The position numbers and the translations under genes were made by a program. The notes beneath the pieces are model-generated. The model was not told where the DNA came from, did no database searches, and saw only the letters and a program-made list of their open reading frames with translations. Positions 34,701-45,680 of a stretch of DNA of 64,000 bases are shown here, in pieces. The stretch covers positions 2,941,788 through 3,005,787 of the forward strand of contig CM060850.1 of assembly GCA_030737835.1 (NCBI GenBank), written 5' to 3'. Every line of letters starts with the position of its first letter. Positions within the stretch are counted from its first letter, which is position 1. Origin of the DNA: Acorus gramineus (taxonomy: Eukaryota > Streptophyta > Magnoliopsida > Acorales > Acoraceae).

Positions 34701-35652
34701 ATGGCATATTCTTTGATATTGTCATGTTGTTGTTACACTTGCTGCATCAGAAGAAGGCTCCGTAAGAAGCTGAACATCACTGTAAGTTGTTCTCTCTGCT
34801 CTTTTTCACATAGATTGACACCCAGAGCAGGGAAAACATATCACTAGAATATTGAAAATTTGGATGAGAACGGAAATATCCCTAAGCAAATAAGTTGGGA
34901 AGATAATTAAATGATAAATTTGTTGGAGATGTTAGCTTAGTTGACCTCTGCTTGGGCCCAGAATTGCAGTGAACTGAAATAGTCTGCATTCTGTGAATAT
35001 AAAAAGAGAGCTAATCCACTCTGACCAGTGACTTGCTACATGACTTCCCCTCAATAATGCGTGCTAAATATGCTGGTTTGCACATGTTAAACAAGAGGTT
35101 GGCTGCCATTCCTTTGTTAAAAAAAATAGTCTATTAATCCTTCTCTGTTTTTTATCCATAACTGCCTCTCCAGTATACCTTCCCATAAAAAACAATGGCT
35201 ATGCTCCTGTTGTTCATTACCGAAGTTTTTTTTAACCAAAGCAAACCTTTGAGTAACAAATGCTCATCTCTTGTTTTTTATCCTTCCTTTTTTTTCCCCC
35301 AAGTACATGCATCTTATTGTTTTTCAATGATAAATATCTCATATCACTAAACTGATATTTCCTGAATGTGTGGTTTTACACTGATAGGGAGGTCTGTGTG
35401 ATGATTTTTTGTCGCATCTGCTGTGCTGTTGCTGTGCCCTTGTACAAGAATGGCGTGAAGTTGAGATACGGGGAATTCATGGTGAGTATTAGGATCTCTA
35501 AATCTTATATGGAACTGTAATGTCTTGCTATTTCAAATATCTCTCTGGCCTTTCCACCAAAGGTATGAAATTGTTACCGATATGCGTAAAATTTTGCAGG
35601 TCCACAGAAGACAAAAACGAACCCTCCACCTTCCCAATACATGGAATCCTAA
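28742..35652 (+). CDS. MCA1: MID1-complementing activity (MCA) mechanosensitive Ca2+ channel protein
   Basis: A plasma-membrane protein of the plant MCA family, mediating stretch-activated Ca2+ influx and touch or hypo-osmotic responses. Seven exons: 28742-29152, 30376-30791, 32073-32182, 33120-33191, 34675-34781, 35388-35481 and 35600-35652. All are GT-AG and in frame, giving 420 aa against about 421 for Arabidopsis MCA1. The N-terminal MCA-function region is highly conserved (NVAQLTGLDAVRLIGLIAKA, MHKRNCRQFAQHLKLIGNLL, CQDRSYLYLLAMGWNIVYQF), followed by a coiled coil (NEALKKENEKLQLELQMSQ). The C-terminal PLAC8 domain is Cys-rich (DLLGCCAEPMLCMKTFFHPC, LILSCCCYTCCIRRRL, FLSHLLCCCCALVQEWREVE), and the protein ends PPPSQYMES. 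Exon 1 is GC-rich and later exons AT-rich. Whether it corresponds to MCA1 or MCA2 cannot be decided here; the symbol denotes the family. Confidence 0.95.
30049..30238 (+). repeat. 95-bp tandem duplication in MCA intron 1
   Basis: Two adjacent copies of a 95-bp unit (30049-30143 and 30144-30238) differ at only a few positions. Both contain 'ggtgaccacaggcaaccg' and 'ggttacattcattgcag'. The high identity implies a recent duplication. Each unit contains a TTGCAG that could act as a cryptic acceptor. Confidence 0.85.
33610..33900. repeat. Possible retroposon remnant in MCA intron 4
   Basis: A T-rich tract near 33617-33627 is followed by 'gctaccgcaattgtattaaa' and a GC-richer non-coding stretch containing two A-rich runs (33806-33816 and 33869-33881). 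This resembles the 3' part of a LINE in minus orientation, but no target duplication was found. Confidence 0.3.
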
Positions 35653-36056
35653 AGTGCAACCCCCTAGTGTAGTGATTGTGAATATTGTTATATAGTTTGT
35701 ACATCAAAGCTGGAGTGAATGTAGCTGTACCAGTCGTTTGGAGTCCAACTTTTATTTATTTATTTTTTTTAATATTCATCTGGGTTGAGCTGCTTCAACT
35801 TGAGATGCTCATTATATGTTGTCTTGTGTCATATACTGACACTTTCAATGCTAGACTTTGTTGTCCTTTGATTGGGTGTCCTCAAGAAAAAATGACTGGC
35901 AGGGCTGGATATGGAGATACATGCTCACTAAATTTTATCAACAAACTGTTAAAAGAGTTTCTGGATTTTTTTTAAACATAAATACTCATTTGGATACGTG
36001 AAAGAATTGTACATGTGATTATTGGTTTTTGCCGCAAACCTGACTGGATCAGGTCA
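35653..36056. other. 3' UTR of the MCA gene and spacer
   Basis: About 400 bp of AT-rich sequence directly after the stop codon. It probably contains the MCA 3' UTR. A 96-codon open frame here has no recognisable features. Confidence 0.5.
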
Positions 36057-36391
36057 GTATCGGATTGAATACCCCTTTAATTGAACTATACAATGTATAA
36101 ATCGAATTGTACAATCAATTTTTGGGTATATATTTTATTCTCTTATTGAATCCAATCAGCTATCGAAGAAAATATGAATTTCAAAATATCGTCAGTATCA
36201 ATTTATAAATTGAACTATTCAATCAATTGCTTCACTCTTCTATTGGATTATGATGATACTTTGGAATTCATATTTTCTTTAATAACTGATTGGATTCAGT
36301 AAAAAAGTAAAATATATACCTAATAATTAGTACTGCAGTTCGATTTATACGTTCTCCAGTTCAATTAAAGGGGTATCTAGTTCAGTACTGA
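36057..36391. mobile_element. Fold-back (long inverted-repeat) element between MCA and HPR1
   Basis: Two arms of about 135 bp (36057-36190 and 36254-36391) are reverse complements at roughly 80 percent. Matched blocks include 'atacccctttaattgaact', 'gtataaatcgaa', 'ggtatatattttac/t', 'tgaatccaatcag' and 'gaaaatatgaatt'. The spacer is about 63 bp. Transcribed, it would form a long hairpin. There is no coding content. A fold-back MITE is the simplest reading. Confidence 0.8.
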
Positions 36392-36814
36392 TTAGATCCA
36401 ATCCTGACTGGATCGAGCCTCCGACTTTTAATCACATGCATAAATTTAATTTGATTTGATGAATTTGATTTTTTAAAAGATAAAATTAGACCAAAAAAAA
36501 AAATATTAATGGCAGAATTGTAAATAAAGGGAAAGAGAGTGGCAATACCATCTGTTCCCTTATCAGATTTTCCGTTAACGAGAGGCTCAAATGACAGTTG
36601 CACTCCCCTTCATTCAAATGGATATGGTGTTCTCTGTCACACTTTCACATAATTATTATTATTATTTTTTTTCAAACAATGTGAAAAACATATATGATTT
36701 GAACAAACAAATAAAGAAAAAACCATTACATACACAGAAGAGTCTCTCATAAACCATAACAACCAAGCAAAAAAAAAAAAGAAGCAAAGCAGAATCAACT
36801 GCACCAACACTTCC
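36392..36814. promoter_or_regulatory. Promoter and leader region of HPR1
   Basis: About 420 bp between the fold-back element and the HPR1 ATG, including a TTA/T-rich run (36653-36670) and an A-rich leader (36769-36780). No definite TATA or light-responsive box can be asserted by eye. Confidence 0.35.
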
Positions 36815-39588
36815 ATGGCGAAGCCAATCTCGATCGAGGTGTGGAACCCGAGCGGGAAATACAGGGTGGTGAGCACCAAACCGATGCCGGGGACCCGTTG
36901 GATCCGTCTACTGACCGATCAGGATTGCCGAGTTGAGGTGATCATAACCTCTGTTTCACTCTTCTTTTTTAATGCTCATTGGATGATCTTTCTTATGCTG
37001 TTCTGTTTCTTCAATGTAGATATGCACAGAGAAGAAGACCATCTTGTCTGTTGAGGACATTCTCTCTCTGATTGGGAACAAGTGCGATGGGGTGATCGGA
37101 CAGGTGAAGCAAAGACAAAAAAAGGGCTTGTGTTACTGTTTGAAATTTGGGTTTTATTAGTGCTTTTGTTGTGTTTGGTTTTTCAGCTGACTGAAGATTG
37201 GGGTGAAGTTCTGTTCTCCGCGCTGAGGAGGGCGGGAGGAAGGGCGTTCAGCAACATGGCGGTCGGGTACAACAACGTGGTTGTTGGTGCTGCTAATAAG
37301 TATGGAATCGCGGTTGGAAACACTCCTGTAAGTTATAGAGGATTGTGTGTATTATCGTCGATGTATGGCTATGTGGATGCAGAGTTGCATGCATCAGTAC
37401 TTGGATGAATGCACACGATGTTCATCTGTGCGCATTTGACACGTGCAGTTTTTGTTGATTGATGTGTATACCTTCATGGAGATCATATGCACATTTATTA
37501 ATATGGAAATTGAACTTGTAGTTACACAGGAAATGGTTTAGTTGGGTCACGTACCTGTGACAGAACCAGTGTGTTCATTTATTTCAATTTCTAAACACTT
37601 TCCCGAATATGTTGTAATTGAGTTGCATCACAACTAAAGTAATGATTTATTCTTTTAAAAAATATATGGAAATTTTGAATTTTGATAATACATGTCATGA
37701 AGATATGACCATTTCACTATCCTCCAGGCTCTTGAAATTGCTTAAGGTACCCATATGTAAGACACTATCGGTATACAATTTTTTTGGTAGGCTGGTGTTT
37801 CTTTTATTTATAGGGTCGAATCATATCCTATCAGGGATAAGATTCGGCCCCAGGGCACCTCTCTCAACCTGGAAAGAGGTGGTTTGGTACAAACTGATTA
37901 CTGATTTTGATATGTGGTTTTCTTTTTTGTTCTGTGTTTGATTAGTATCATTATTTGGTAGGGGGTTCTAACGGAGACGACAGCAGAGTTGGCAGCTTCA
38001 CTTTCACTAGCTGCTTCAAGAAGAATCGTTGAAGCCGATCAGTTTATGAGGGCAGGGTTATATGATGGATGGCTTCCTCATCTGTATGCATAGTCCATTT
38101 CTCATTTTTTCTTTCTCACTTATAGTTATATATAACATATTTTCTCTAAATGATGACCTGACTTTATGTTTTGAATAGATTTGTGGGGAACTTGCTCAAG
38201 GGACAGACTGTCGGAGTGATCGGAGCTGGTCGTATTGGATCTGCTTATGCTCGGATGATGGTAGTTACTCTTCTTATGTTCTTTTTCCGTGAGAGTTATG
38301 TAACAATTTTAGGCTTTGGTGATCATCAAGTGAGTTCTCTAACGTGCGTGATACTCTTTGGCCCTTCTAACAGATTGAGGGGTTCAAGATGAACCTCATA
38401 TACTATGATCTATACCAGGCAACTCGACTGGAGAAGTTTGTTACAGGCATGTCTTTGCTGGCCTTTTCAATTTACAACTGCATATCAGGACTTGTTTCAT
38501 GTTTGTTTATTCTTTACAGCGTATGGGGAATTCCTGAAAGCCAATGGTGAACAGCCTGTTACCTGGAAAAGAGCCGCCTCTATGGAAGATGTGCTCAGAG
38601 AGGCTGATGTGGTCAGATTTTTATGCTTTTGAGCTTTCATGTTTTGTCATCTTGATCTTCATTTAACATATTTAAAAATGTTTTTATTTGACATCCATCA
38701 AAATAATGTTTTTTTCAGATAAGTCTTCACCCTGTGTTGGATAAAACCACATATCATCTAATTAACAAGGAGAGGCTTGCCATAATGAAGAAGGTAAGAG
38801 TTTTTTCTGAAGTAATTCCTATAATTTCCTCTATTCAATGTTGGAATATGTTCACCAAAGTTCTTCAATTACAGGAAGCTATCCTGGTAAATGCAAGTAG
38901 GGGTCCTGTGATCGATGAAGCTGCCTTGGTAGAGCACCTAAAACAGAATCCCATGTTCCGTGTTGGACTTGATGTTTTTGAGGTAATTTTTTCTTTTTTT
39001 TCATATCTTCTAATGCTAGTGACAATATGATACCTTGTATGATAATATATTTGTATGGTGCATCAGGATGAGCCTTTCATGAAACCTGGACTCGCAGACT
39101 TGAAAAATGCAGTGGTTGTACCTCACATTGCATCAGCTTCTAAGGTGACAAAAAAAATTCATACACATATATTGTTGATTGTAACTCTTTTGCTCATCCA
39201 AGCTTCTCTACCTTTTCAGTTCACACGAGAAGGAATGGCAACACTTGCTGCTCTGAATGTATTGGTATGTTAAATTTATAACAAAAAAACAACATTTACA
39301 ATCCAATCGGAGTGCAATATTTGAAAGTTGATCTTGTTTTGGCAACTAAAGCGCCTTTTGTCTGTCGAATGATATATAGGGCAAAATCAAAGGATACCCG
39401 ATTTGGTCTGATCTGAATCGGATAGAATCATTTTTGGATGAAAACTCTGTGCCACCAGCCGCTTGTCCAAGTATTGTGAATGTTAAAGAACTTGGTAAGT
39501 GTGCATATATAATCCCATTCAAAAAAGTTCCTCTCACTCCTGATCTGCTGATGCTTCTCTTTGTGTTGCAGGTTTATCAAAGCTCTAA
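36815..39588 (+). CDS. HPR1: Peroxisomal NADH-dependent hydroxypyruvate reductase (glycerate dehydrogenase)
   Basis: Reduces hydroxypyruvate to D-glycerate in leaf peroxisomes, the penultimate step that returns photorespiratory carbon to the Calvin cycle. The 13 exons are 36815-36937, 37020-37103, 37187-37327, 37962-38083, 38179-38260, 38374-38446, 38520-38611, 38719-38793, 38875-38982, 39067-39144, 39220-39264, 39380-39494 and 39572-39588. They encode 384 aa, against about 386 in Arabidopsis. The Rossmann motif is GVIGAGRIGSAYA. The D-2-hydroxyacid dehydrogenase catalytic residues are visible: Arg in VNASRGPVIDEAAL, Glu in DVFEDEPFM and His in VVVPHIASAS. The protein ends in SKL, a canonical PTS1; the last exon contributes only five residues plus stop, so splicing of the final intron determines peroxisomal import. 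All junctions keep frame. The intron after exon 6 appears to start with GC (CAG then GCATGT), a GC-AG intron. Confidence 0.96.
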
Positions 39589-40264
39589 ATATAGTTTTTA
39601 CGGATTTTAATATATGGTGATACGTGAAAATGATGGTGGAAAAGTCTATATATCCTTTTGAATTTTATATATGCAAGGAGTCCCTAACAGTGTGCATGGT
39701 TCCTTTCATACCAAGGCATATTCTGTGTATTGTGTCAGGATGAATGTACTATTTTAAGAATCTGTTAAGCCTTCATGGAAGGCATTAAGGTTTAACAAAA
39801 ATACACTTTGTTATCAGTGGTTATTATAATCTATAAGTGTACTACTATGCATCGAATTCACTTAAGTTGCAAATAAAGGTTGATAAAAACTTACTTTTAA
39901 AGCTCTGTATTCTGCAGAAGTTTTTTTTGTTCATTTGTTTGGGGAGAGTGGGGTTTTAACTGAAGTTGAATTAATTGATCTTAGATGCATGGGAGCTAAG
40001 AAAGAAAAATGATTTGAATGCTCGGTTTCAATTTCCATGTTTATGATATTAAATTGTCAACAAAACCTTTGATATTCTCATAACAAAATTTTCTGGAATA
40101 TGTTTGTCCTTGAAATTCTTTCTGAGAACTACAGATGATTGCATCACGTACTGTTCATGTATCCCACAACCACAACCTGCAGAATAGTGAACAATATGAG
40201 CTTTGGTTGGACACAATTAAGCTTGTCAATGGGTTATTATATATGTATTGGACACCTTACTATT
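39589..40264. other. 3' UTR of HPR1 and spacer
   Basis: About 675 bp of AT-rich DNA with no further gene. The proximal 200-300 bp probably form the HPR1 3' UTR. Confidence 0.5.
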
Positions 40265-40488
40265 TAACGCAGCAGAAAACAATAAAAGAGATTCGATTCG
40301 CGTCAAGATCTTATAAACTTCTTAAATCCATAAAAAAAAAAGAAGAGAAAATATATTTTTATTAATTGAAAACGTTGTCCCATACAAAAGATGGTGGCAC
40401 CATTTTTATAAGTCACAAATATTAAATACAACTTTATATGTCAATTATGACTACTAAAAATTTAAAGACACAATTACAAAAATAATTA

Positions 40489-42066
40489 TTAAAATTTAAT
40501 AAAAATAAAATATAAGACCCTAAAAATTTTAAATTTATAATTCATCAATAAATGATGATTATTATAATGAGATTTGTCCTTGAGTTTAAAATGAAAGAAT
40601 CTTAACCGATCAGAATGATGGTATTTGATATAATCAAATATATAAGAGACTACGATCTTATTCCTCTTCTTATTTGATGCATTCTTGTATTTGACTTTTG
40701 ACAAGAAGATAAGACTTTGGAAAGTTGGATATACTTTGATTTGTAGTCCAAGCTTCTTCACCATTGTTATAGTAGCAACATTCTCATCGTTATCATTGTC
40801 AATGATGATATATAAAACACTCTTGTAGATGATGCATACAATATGCAACATAAATTTCTGCAAATGCTCTTCTATCTTTGGGGTCACAATTAAAGAAAAT
40901 GGCTCATCTTATTCTCCTTCAATAACCTCTCCAAAATCAATGAAAAATACAACATCGTTCGCTTCTTTGTTTGCCCTGTCTTCATCAATCTTTGGTTCAA
41001 TTAGAGGTTGATCATAAGGGTCGGTCTTCACGCTCTCCTAATTTTCTGGAGGGCTTTCTACAGTTGCCTCCATCGATTTATCAACCATATCCTGACTTGA
41101 TATAACATGGAGAGGGTTGGTCATGGAATACTCATTTTTCAACTTTCAAAAAGATGAATAGAAAGAGTCTTTGGGCATCACATGCACCCTTAATCTTTCT
41201 AGTTGTGATTCCACTCCTACGATCGTAGAGATTGCTTCTGTTAAGCTATAAATCTCATGTGAAGTAATACAATCTCAAATTAATGACCTCAACCCACTAA
41301 GATAATGGGCCACCTGTCGCCATTTAGCTTTTGCAAGGTTATACCGACCCGAAAATTTTAAAATTCAGCAGTACAGTTAAATACAAAACGATTATTAACA
41401 ATAATTTTGGTACAACTAGAACATATATTGTTCATAATCTAGAGAAATGGACTAATCTATGAGAAGTTGTCTCATCTTCCTCAATGTTCGAATAGGTGTT
41501 TTTCCATTTCACTGGCTGGTTCTTTGAAGGTGGTCTCACCAGTTGGCGGCATCGCTCGTGAGTCAAATCGCCACCAATTTGACCATCTTCTCTTTAGGCA
41601 CCTCCATCATTTCAAAGAATTTATTAATCTCTAAGATCCAATCCAAGAACTTATTGATTGACAAATCACCTTTGAAATAGGAAAATGTCCACCTTCGATT
41701 GATAATTGTTGTAGTATGTATGTCGCCTCCTCGACTGATAGTTGTACAGTCCACCACTTTTATCATCCGAGTCATCCTCATCATCGAATTGATAATGAGA
41801 AGGTCGTCAGACAATGCTATAAGAAACATGTTAGCCTCGGGCGAATCCCTCGGCGCACATCATTTCACCCCCAAATCGTCTATTGTCAGCGTTGAGATTC
41901 ATGCCAGCAATCACTTCATGTCGAACAGCTTGCTCGTTTGCTGATGAAACTCCTAAAGTTACTCTTGGTCCTCTTATAATGGCCAAAACAGCTTCTGCAT
42001 CCCATTATCAACATCACTGAAATGGTTGTTTTCCACATAGTTGTGCACCAACCAGGCGAATTCTCG
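40489..42066 (-). pseudogene. Decayed gag and protease of the LTR element
   Basis: Read on the minus strand. The gag part near 41700-41560 gives [20 protein letters not shown] then [17 protein letters not shown] before a stop, which is the standard plant Gypsy gag segment. Further on, a frame-broken piece near 41340-41200 reads HYLSGLRSLI and LTEAISTIVGVESQLERLRV. At about 40850-40700 a protease-like region (LYIIIDNDNDENVATITMV, KKLGLQIKVYPT) matches the pattern of the retroviral-type aspartic protease. The catalytic Asp-Ser/Thr-Gly equivalent is degraded to DND. Multiple stops and frame changes show it is dead. The frame then runs directly into the 3' LTR, so everything after the protease has been deleted. 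Confidence 0.75.
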
Positions 42067-42373
42067 CTTTGATACCACCTAACGCAGTAGAAGAACGATA
42101 AAAGGATCCGATCTACGTCAAGATTCCATAAACTCTTTGAATTCACAAGGAAAATAACAAGAGAAAATATATTTTTATTTTATTGATTGAAAATGTTAAC
42201 CTATACAAAAAATGGTGACATTCATTTTATAAGCCACAAACATTAAATATATGCTCATAATGTTAATTATAACCCTACTTAATATTGTAAAGACACAGTT
42301 ACAAAGACAATTATTAAAATTTAATTAAAAAAATAAATATCCTAAAAATCTTAAACTCATAATTCACCAATAA

Positions 42374-42607
42374 AAGGATGGCACACAAGGAATACACTGT
42401 TTTCGGGCAAACACCCTTTTTCCCTTAATTCACTCAAATAAGGAAATACACTTGCCGGTCTGTCTGCTTCAATCGCATGCCCAGACTTATATAAGCATAC
42501 AAAACTTAATTTGCCCACGCATGGGCCACTACGGCACGGTTACATAACCGACTACCCACGCAGGGGTCTAACTGCCGCACGGTTACATAATGTTTACCCA
42601 CGCAGGG
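42374..42607. mobile_element. Insertion nested in the upstream LTR
   Basis: Comparison with the intact LTR (40265-40575) shows about 230 extra bases between 'caataaa' and 'attattataatg'. The insert is GC-richer, contains 'cttatataagca' (TATA-like), and the phrase 'acccacgca.ggg' three times with 'gcacggttacata' twice. It may itself be a solo LTR or a small satellite-bearing element. Its class is unknown. Confidence 0.55.
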
Positions 42608-42626
42608 GATTATTATAATGAGATTT

Positions 42627-43800
42627 ATATGATAAAATCTCATAAAAATTTATTTTGATAATTGATTTGAAATCCAATATTCTGTATTGATTTTTTTTTC
42701 AAATCTGTCTTGTATTATTCATATTTGTTCTCAAAACTTTTATATATATTTTTAAAGTCAGATCTTTTTCATATTCAAAGTGTATTTTAGATATTTGATG
42801 TGACTAAAAATAGACACTAAATTAGATTGATCAAATGACATATCAGAGCTGGAAGATCGTGCAATCAAAAATATATTTTATAAATACAATGTAACAAAAA
42901 ACAACTCACCCAAAAAAAAACAACTACATTCATGTGTGAATTTTTCTAATACATTCAATACAAAAACAACACATGTACTATAATTAATGAAAAATGAAAA
43001 TCAATTACAAGTTTCCACCAAAGAAAAAAACACATTAATTAAATGTAATTTAATGAGATTTGCACATAAATTTGCATATCTCACTCAATTATTCGTAAAA
43101 GATATTGTTTATTTAGTATTATTTAGTTCCGATGATAGACTATTTTGTCCTTTATATGTTGTAACTAATTTGATTATAAACAAAATTATTTCAAAAGTCA
43201 TTTTTTTCCTTTGATGATTCAAGTTATTTGTTGAATTCAATGGAGATGGTTTGTTTGTTGTAACTAATTTGATTATCGTTACAGTTTATGTAAATCCTAT
43301 TTTGAATATATGCTTAATATGATTATTAATTTATTATACACTTAAAAGAATATTATTAATTTAATCTGAAATTTGAAGATGTGATCCCACTTAATTGAAC
43401 TTAAACAATATATATTGCTAAAACATACATATATAATTTTGTAGTGTGTTGGATTCAAATTTTTTTCACAGTGATGAATGAATATCTTGATATCCATATT
43501 TTCATTTTAGATATTTGACTACAAAATAATTTATGAATTTTTTGACATATAAAATTATTTTTTAGTTAATTGACGTTAAAATATTAGATAATATCGTAAC
43601 TTTCAAATATCACTATCTTTCTTATAATAAATAAAGATTAATAATATAACTATATTTTATTTGTAAAGCATAATATATATTGAAAAATTTAAATCTAAAC
43701 TAAAACATAATCATTTGCACTTTGTTTGTATCACAAAAGTTCCATTACATAATAATCTTGTTATGTTAAATATTAACTAATTAATAATGTTAAATATTAG
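42627..43800. other. AT-rich intergenic DNA, no gene seen
   Basis: Over 1.1 kb of AT-rich sequence. One 75-codon open frame (42987-43214) has biased composition and no motif. A 'ttgtaactaatttgattat' phrase occurs twice (about 43158 and 43257), suggesting a small local duplication. Confidence 0.55.
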
Positions 43801-44530
43801 GGAAAATGACAAAAAAAAAATTTCAACAAGTTAGAAATACCCAAATCAGTCATTTTTTAAAATTATACTTAAAAAAATCTCATTTCACAATTTTGGAAAT
43901 ACAAAAGACTAATCTATCATTAACATTCCTCTAACCCTTGTTAGATTATTCCATACCAAAAATCTATTTTTCCTACAAAACAATAATCTCCTTAGAGGTT
44001 TTGTTATTATATATCATATTGTGTATTTCTTATATATGTCTTATCTGATGCTGTTTATCATTTTTCGTTGTATAAAATCATAATATGTAATTTAAATATG
44101 TGCTGTATCTCAATGCAGCATATGATATTTTAGTATTTTAAATCTTTATTCACATTTTTTTTTGGTATTTACATATTTTTATAGCGTCATGAATGCATAT
44201 CCATTTTTTTAAAGAAGTATTAACATTTAATGGAGTTCATCATCATAAACTGAAATTATATTGACATATATCTCACAAAATACACTTAATCATAAATAAT
44301 TTAGAATAAAAAAAAATTCTACATGAGAATGTGTGAAATACATTAACAAAATAAAGAGGGTGAAATATTTTAACAAAGTTAAGAGGTATCGAATATGTTA
44401 AGGATCAAATTACATAAGGGTAGATTAGTCTTTTGTATTTCTAAAAGTGTGAAATGAGATTTTTTCTAGTATAATTATAGAAAGTGACTGATTTGAGTAT
44501 TTTTAATTTGGATTTTTTTGCATATATACC
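43801..44530. mobile_element. Mutator-like MITE, family F, copy 2
   Basis: Starts 'ggaaaatgacaaaaaaaaaa' and ends near 44530, with terminal inverted repeats of about 110 bp: 'ctcatttcacaattttggaaa' on the left pairs with 'tttctaaaagtgtgaaatgag' on the right, read in parts. Internally it matches 13666-14452 in reverse orientation ('gtgtgaaatacattaacaaaat', in parts, versus its complement). No clean 9-bp duplication was found here; another AT-rich element seems to abut the right end. Confidence 0.7.
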
Positions 44531-45212
44531 ATTCAAATATATGCTAATTATTTTTATACAATTGTAAATCACATATTTATTTGTATACCATCAAAATTTT
44601 ATTTAATGTAAAAATATGCCATTTGATTCTCTATTATGATTAAAACCTAACTTAACTATACTTAACATACAATTAGTGAAAATAAAAGACAAAAAATAAC
44701 CTTTAGCTTAATGTTTATAATAATATTCTAACACTTGTAATAATGTAACTAACTGATTGTTAATAAGTTAATTGATTAACTTTCCCTCTTTCCATATTTG
44801 TTTCAACTTAAAAGAATATATTGAGTTTTCTATAACTTTATTATTTTAGGGTTGTTATATGACAAGTATTTGAATGAAGTATTTTTTTACTTTTATTAAA
44901 TTAATATAATCAAAATATAAAGAAAACTCTTTGATGATTAAAGTATATAATATTGTAAATCTTTGTCGATTATAAATCTTTTGTTTAAAACTTAAAAATC
45001 ATATGTTTATATAATATTAACAAATATAGATTTTACATTATAAAAATAAATATTATAATGTGAGAATATATCAAAAAAAGAAAATAAGAGTACTTTAGTT
45101 TTCTCGCATGACTAAATGATGTAAATTAACGTATTTAGAAAGATAATACTGAGTGATAAATATGCAAAAGTTGTATACTTTTAAATGATATATATATTTA
45201 AAATAGAGTGTT

Positions 45213-45247
<35 letters not shown>

Positions 45248-45400
45248 TTTAAAATAGAGTGTTTGTCATGGTATACAATATCATATTTTGTAGGGGTAAA
45301 TATCAAAAACCCCTTTTAATTTTTATGAGACTTTTTAAGACATTTTTTCTAAATATTAACTAATTAATACGATCAAAGTTTTACATCCAAACAAACACCC
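44531..45400. other. AT-rich intergenic DNA with TA microsatellite
   Basis: No gene is seen. A TA repeat of about 30 bp (45216-45245) is flanked on both sides by 'tttaaaatagagtgtttgtc' (about 45197 and 45250), a direct duplication around the microsatellite. The segments near 44515 ('ggatttttttgcatatata') and 45290 ('ggggtaaatatcaaaaacc') could be the ends of one more MITE. Confidence 0.45.
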
Positions 45401-45680
45401 GTCATAAGATAATACCTAACCAACCCATGAATCACGGCCGTCCGATCCCACACGTGTCAGTCAATCTCCGCTAGACAGCCTGTCACTACCCCCCAACACA
45501 CGTGAGTTACACGTTTCCCATCGAGTGAAGAATAATGAGAAGGGCGTGTCTATAACAGATCACCGTCTATAAATTGAGGCTCCCGAATAAACAATTTATC
45601 CGGGTTTTTAATTGATTCGGTTTTTAGTTTTTCCGAAAAAAAAAAAGTTTTTTTTAGGGTTCCGATTCCGATCGAAAGCG
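45401..45680 (+). promoter_or_regulatory. SKP1 promoter: two G-boxes and a TATA box
   Basis: TATAAAT at 45568-45574 lies 107 bp before the ATG. Two perfect CACGTG G-boxes sit at 45451-45456 and 45499-45504, and a further ACACGT occurs at about 45509. The region is much GC-richer than the upstream desert. G-boxes bind bZIP/bHLH factors. The TATA position predicts a leader of roughly 75 bases. Confidence 0.6.

Larger units (their letters stand above)
40265..42626 (-). mobile_element. Internally deleted Gypsy-like LTR retrotransposon, minus strand
   Basis: Two related LTRs of about 310 bp lie at 40265-40575 and 42080-42626, the latter interrupted by about 230 bp. Both start 'taacgcag' and end 'attattataatgagattt' on the plus strand, with 'gagaaaatatatttttatt' and 'acaattattaaaatttaat' type blocks in common. 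On the minus strand TGGTATCAAAGC (42077-42066) follows the upstream LTR after 2 bp; this is one mismatch from the usual initiator-Met-tRNA primer-binding site. The interior holds only decayed gag and protease; reverse transcriptase and integrase are missing. Gypsy affiliation rests on the gag/protease similarity. Confidence 0.85.

Noticed and set aside
36382-36603. Minus-strand 73-codon open frame upstream of HPR1
   Set aside because: Overlaps the fold-back element and has no motif.
45612-45680. Upstream extension of the SKP1 frame (23 extra codons)
   Set aside because: The extension lies in the leader just after the TATA box and is not part of the family. ATG 45681 matches the usual SKP1 start.
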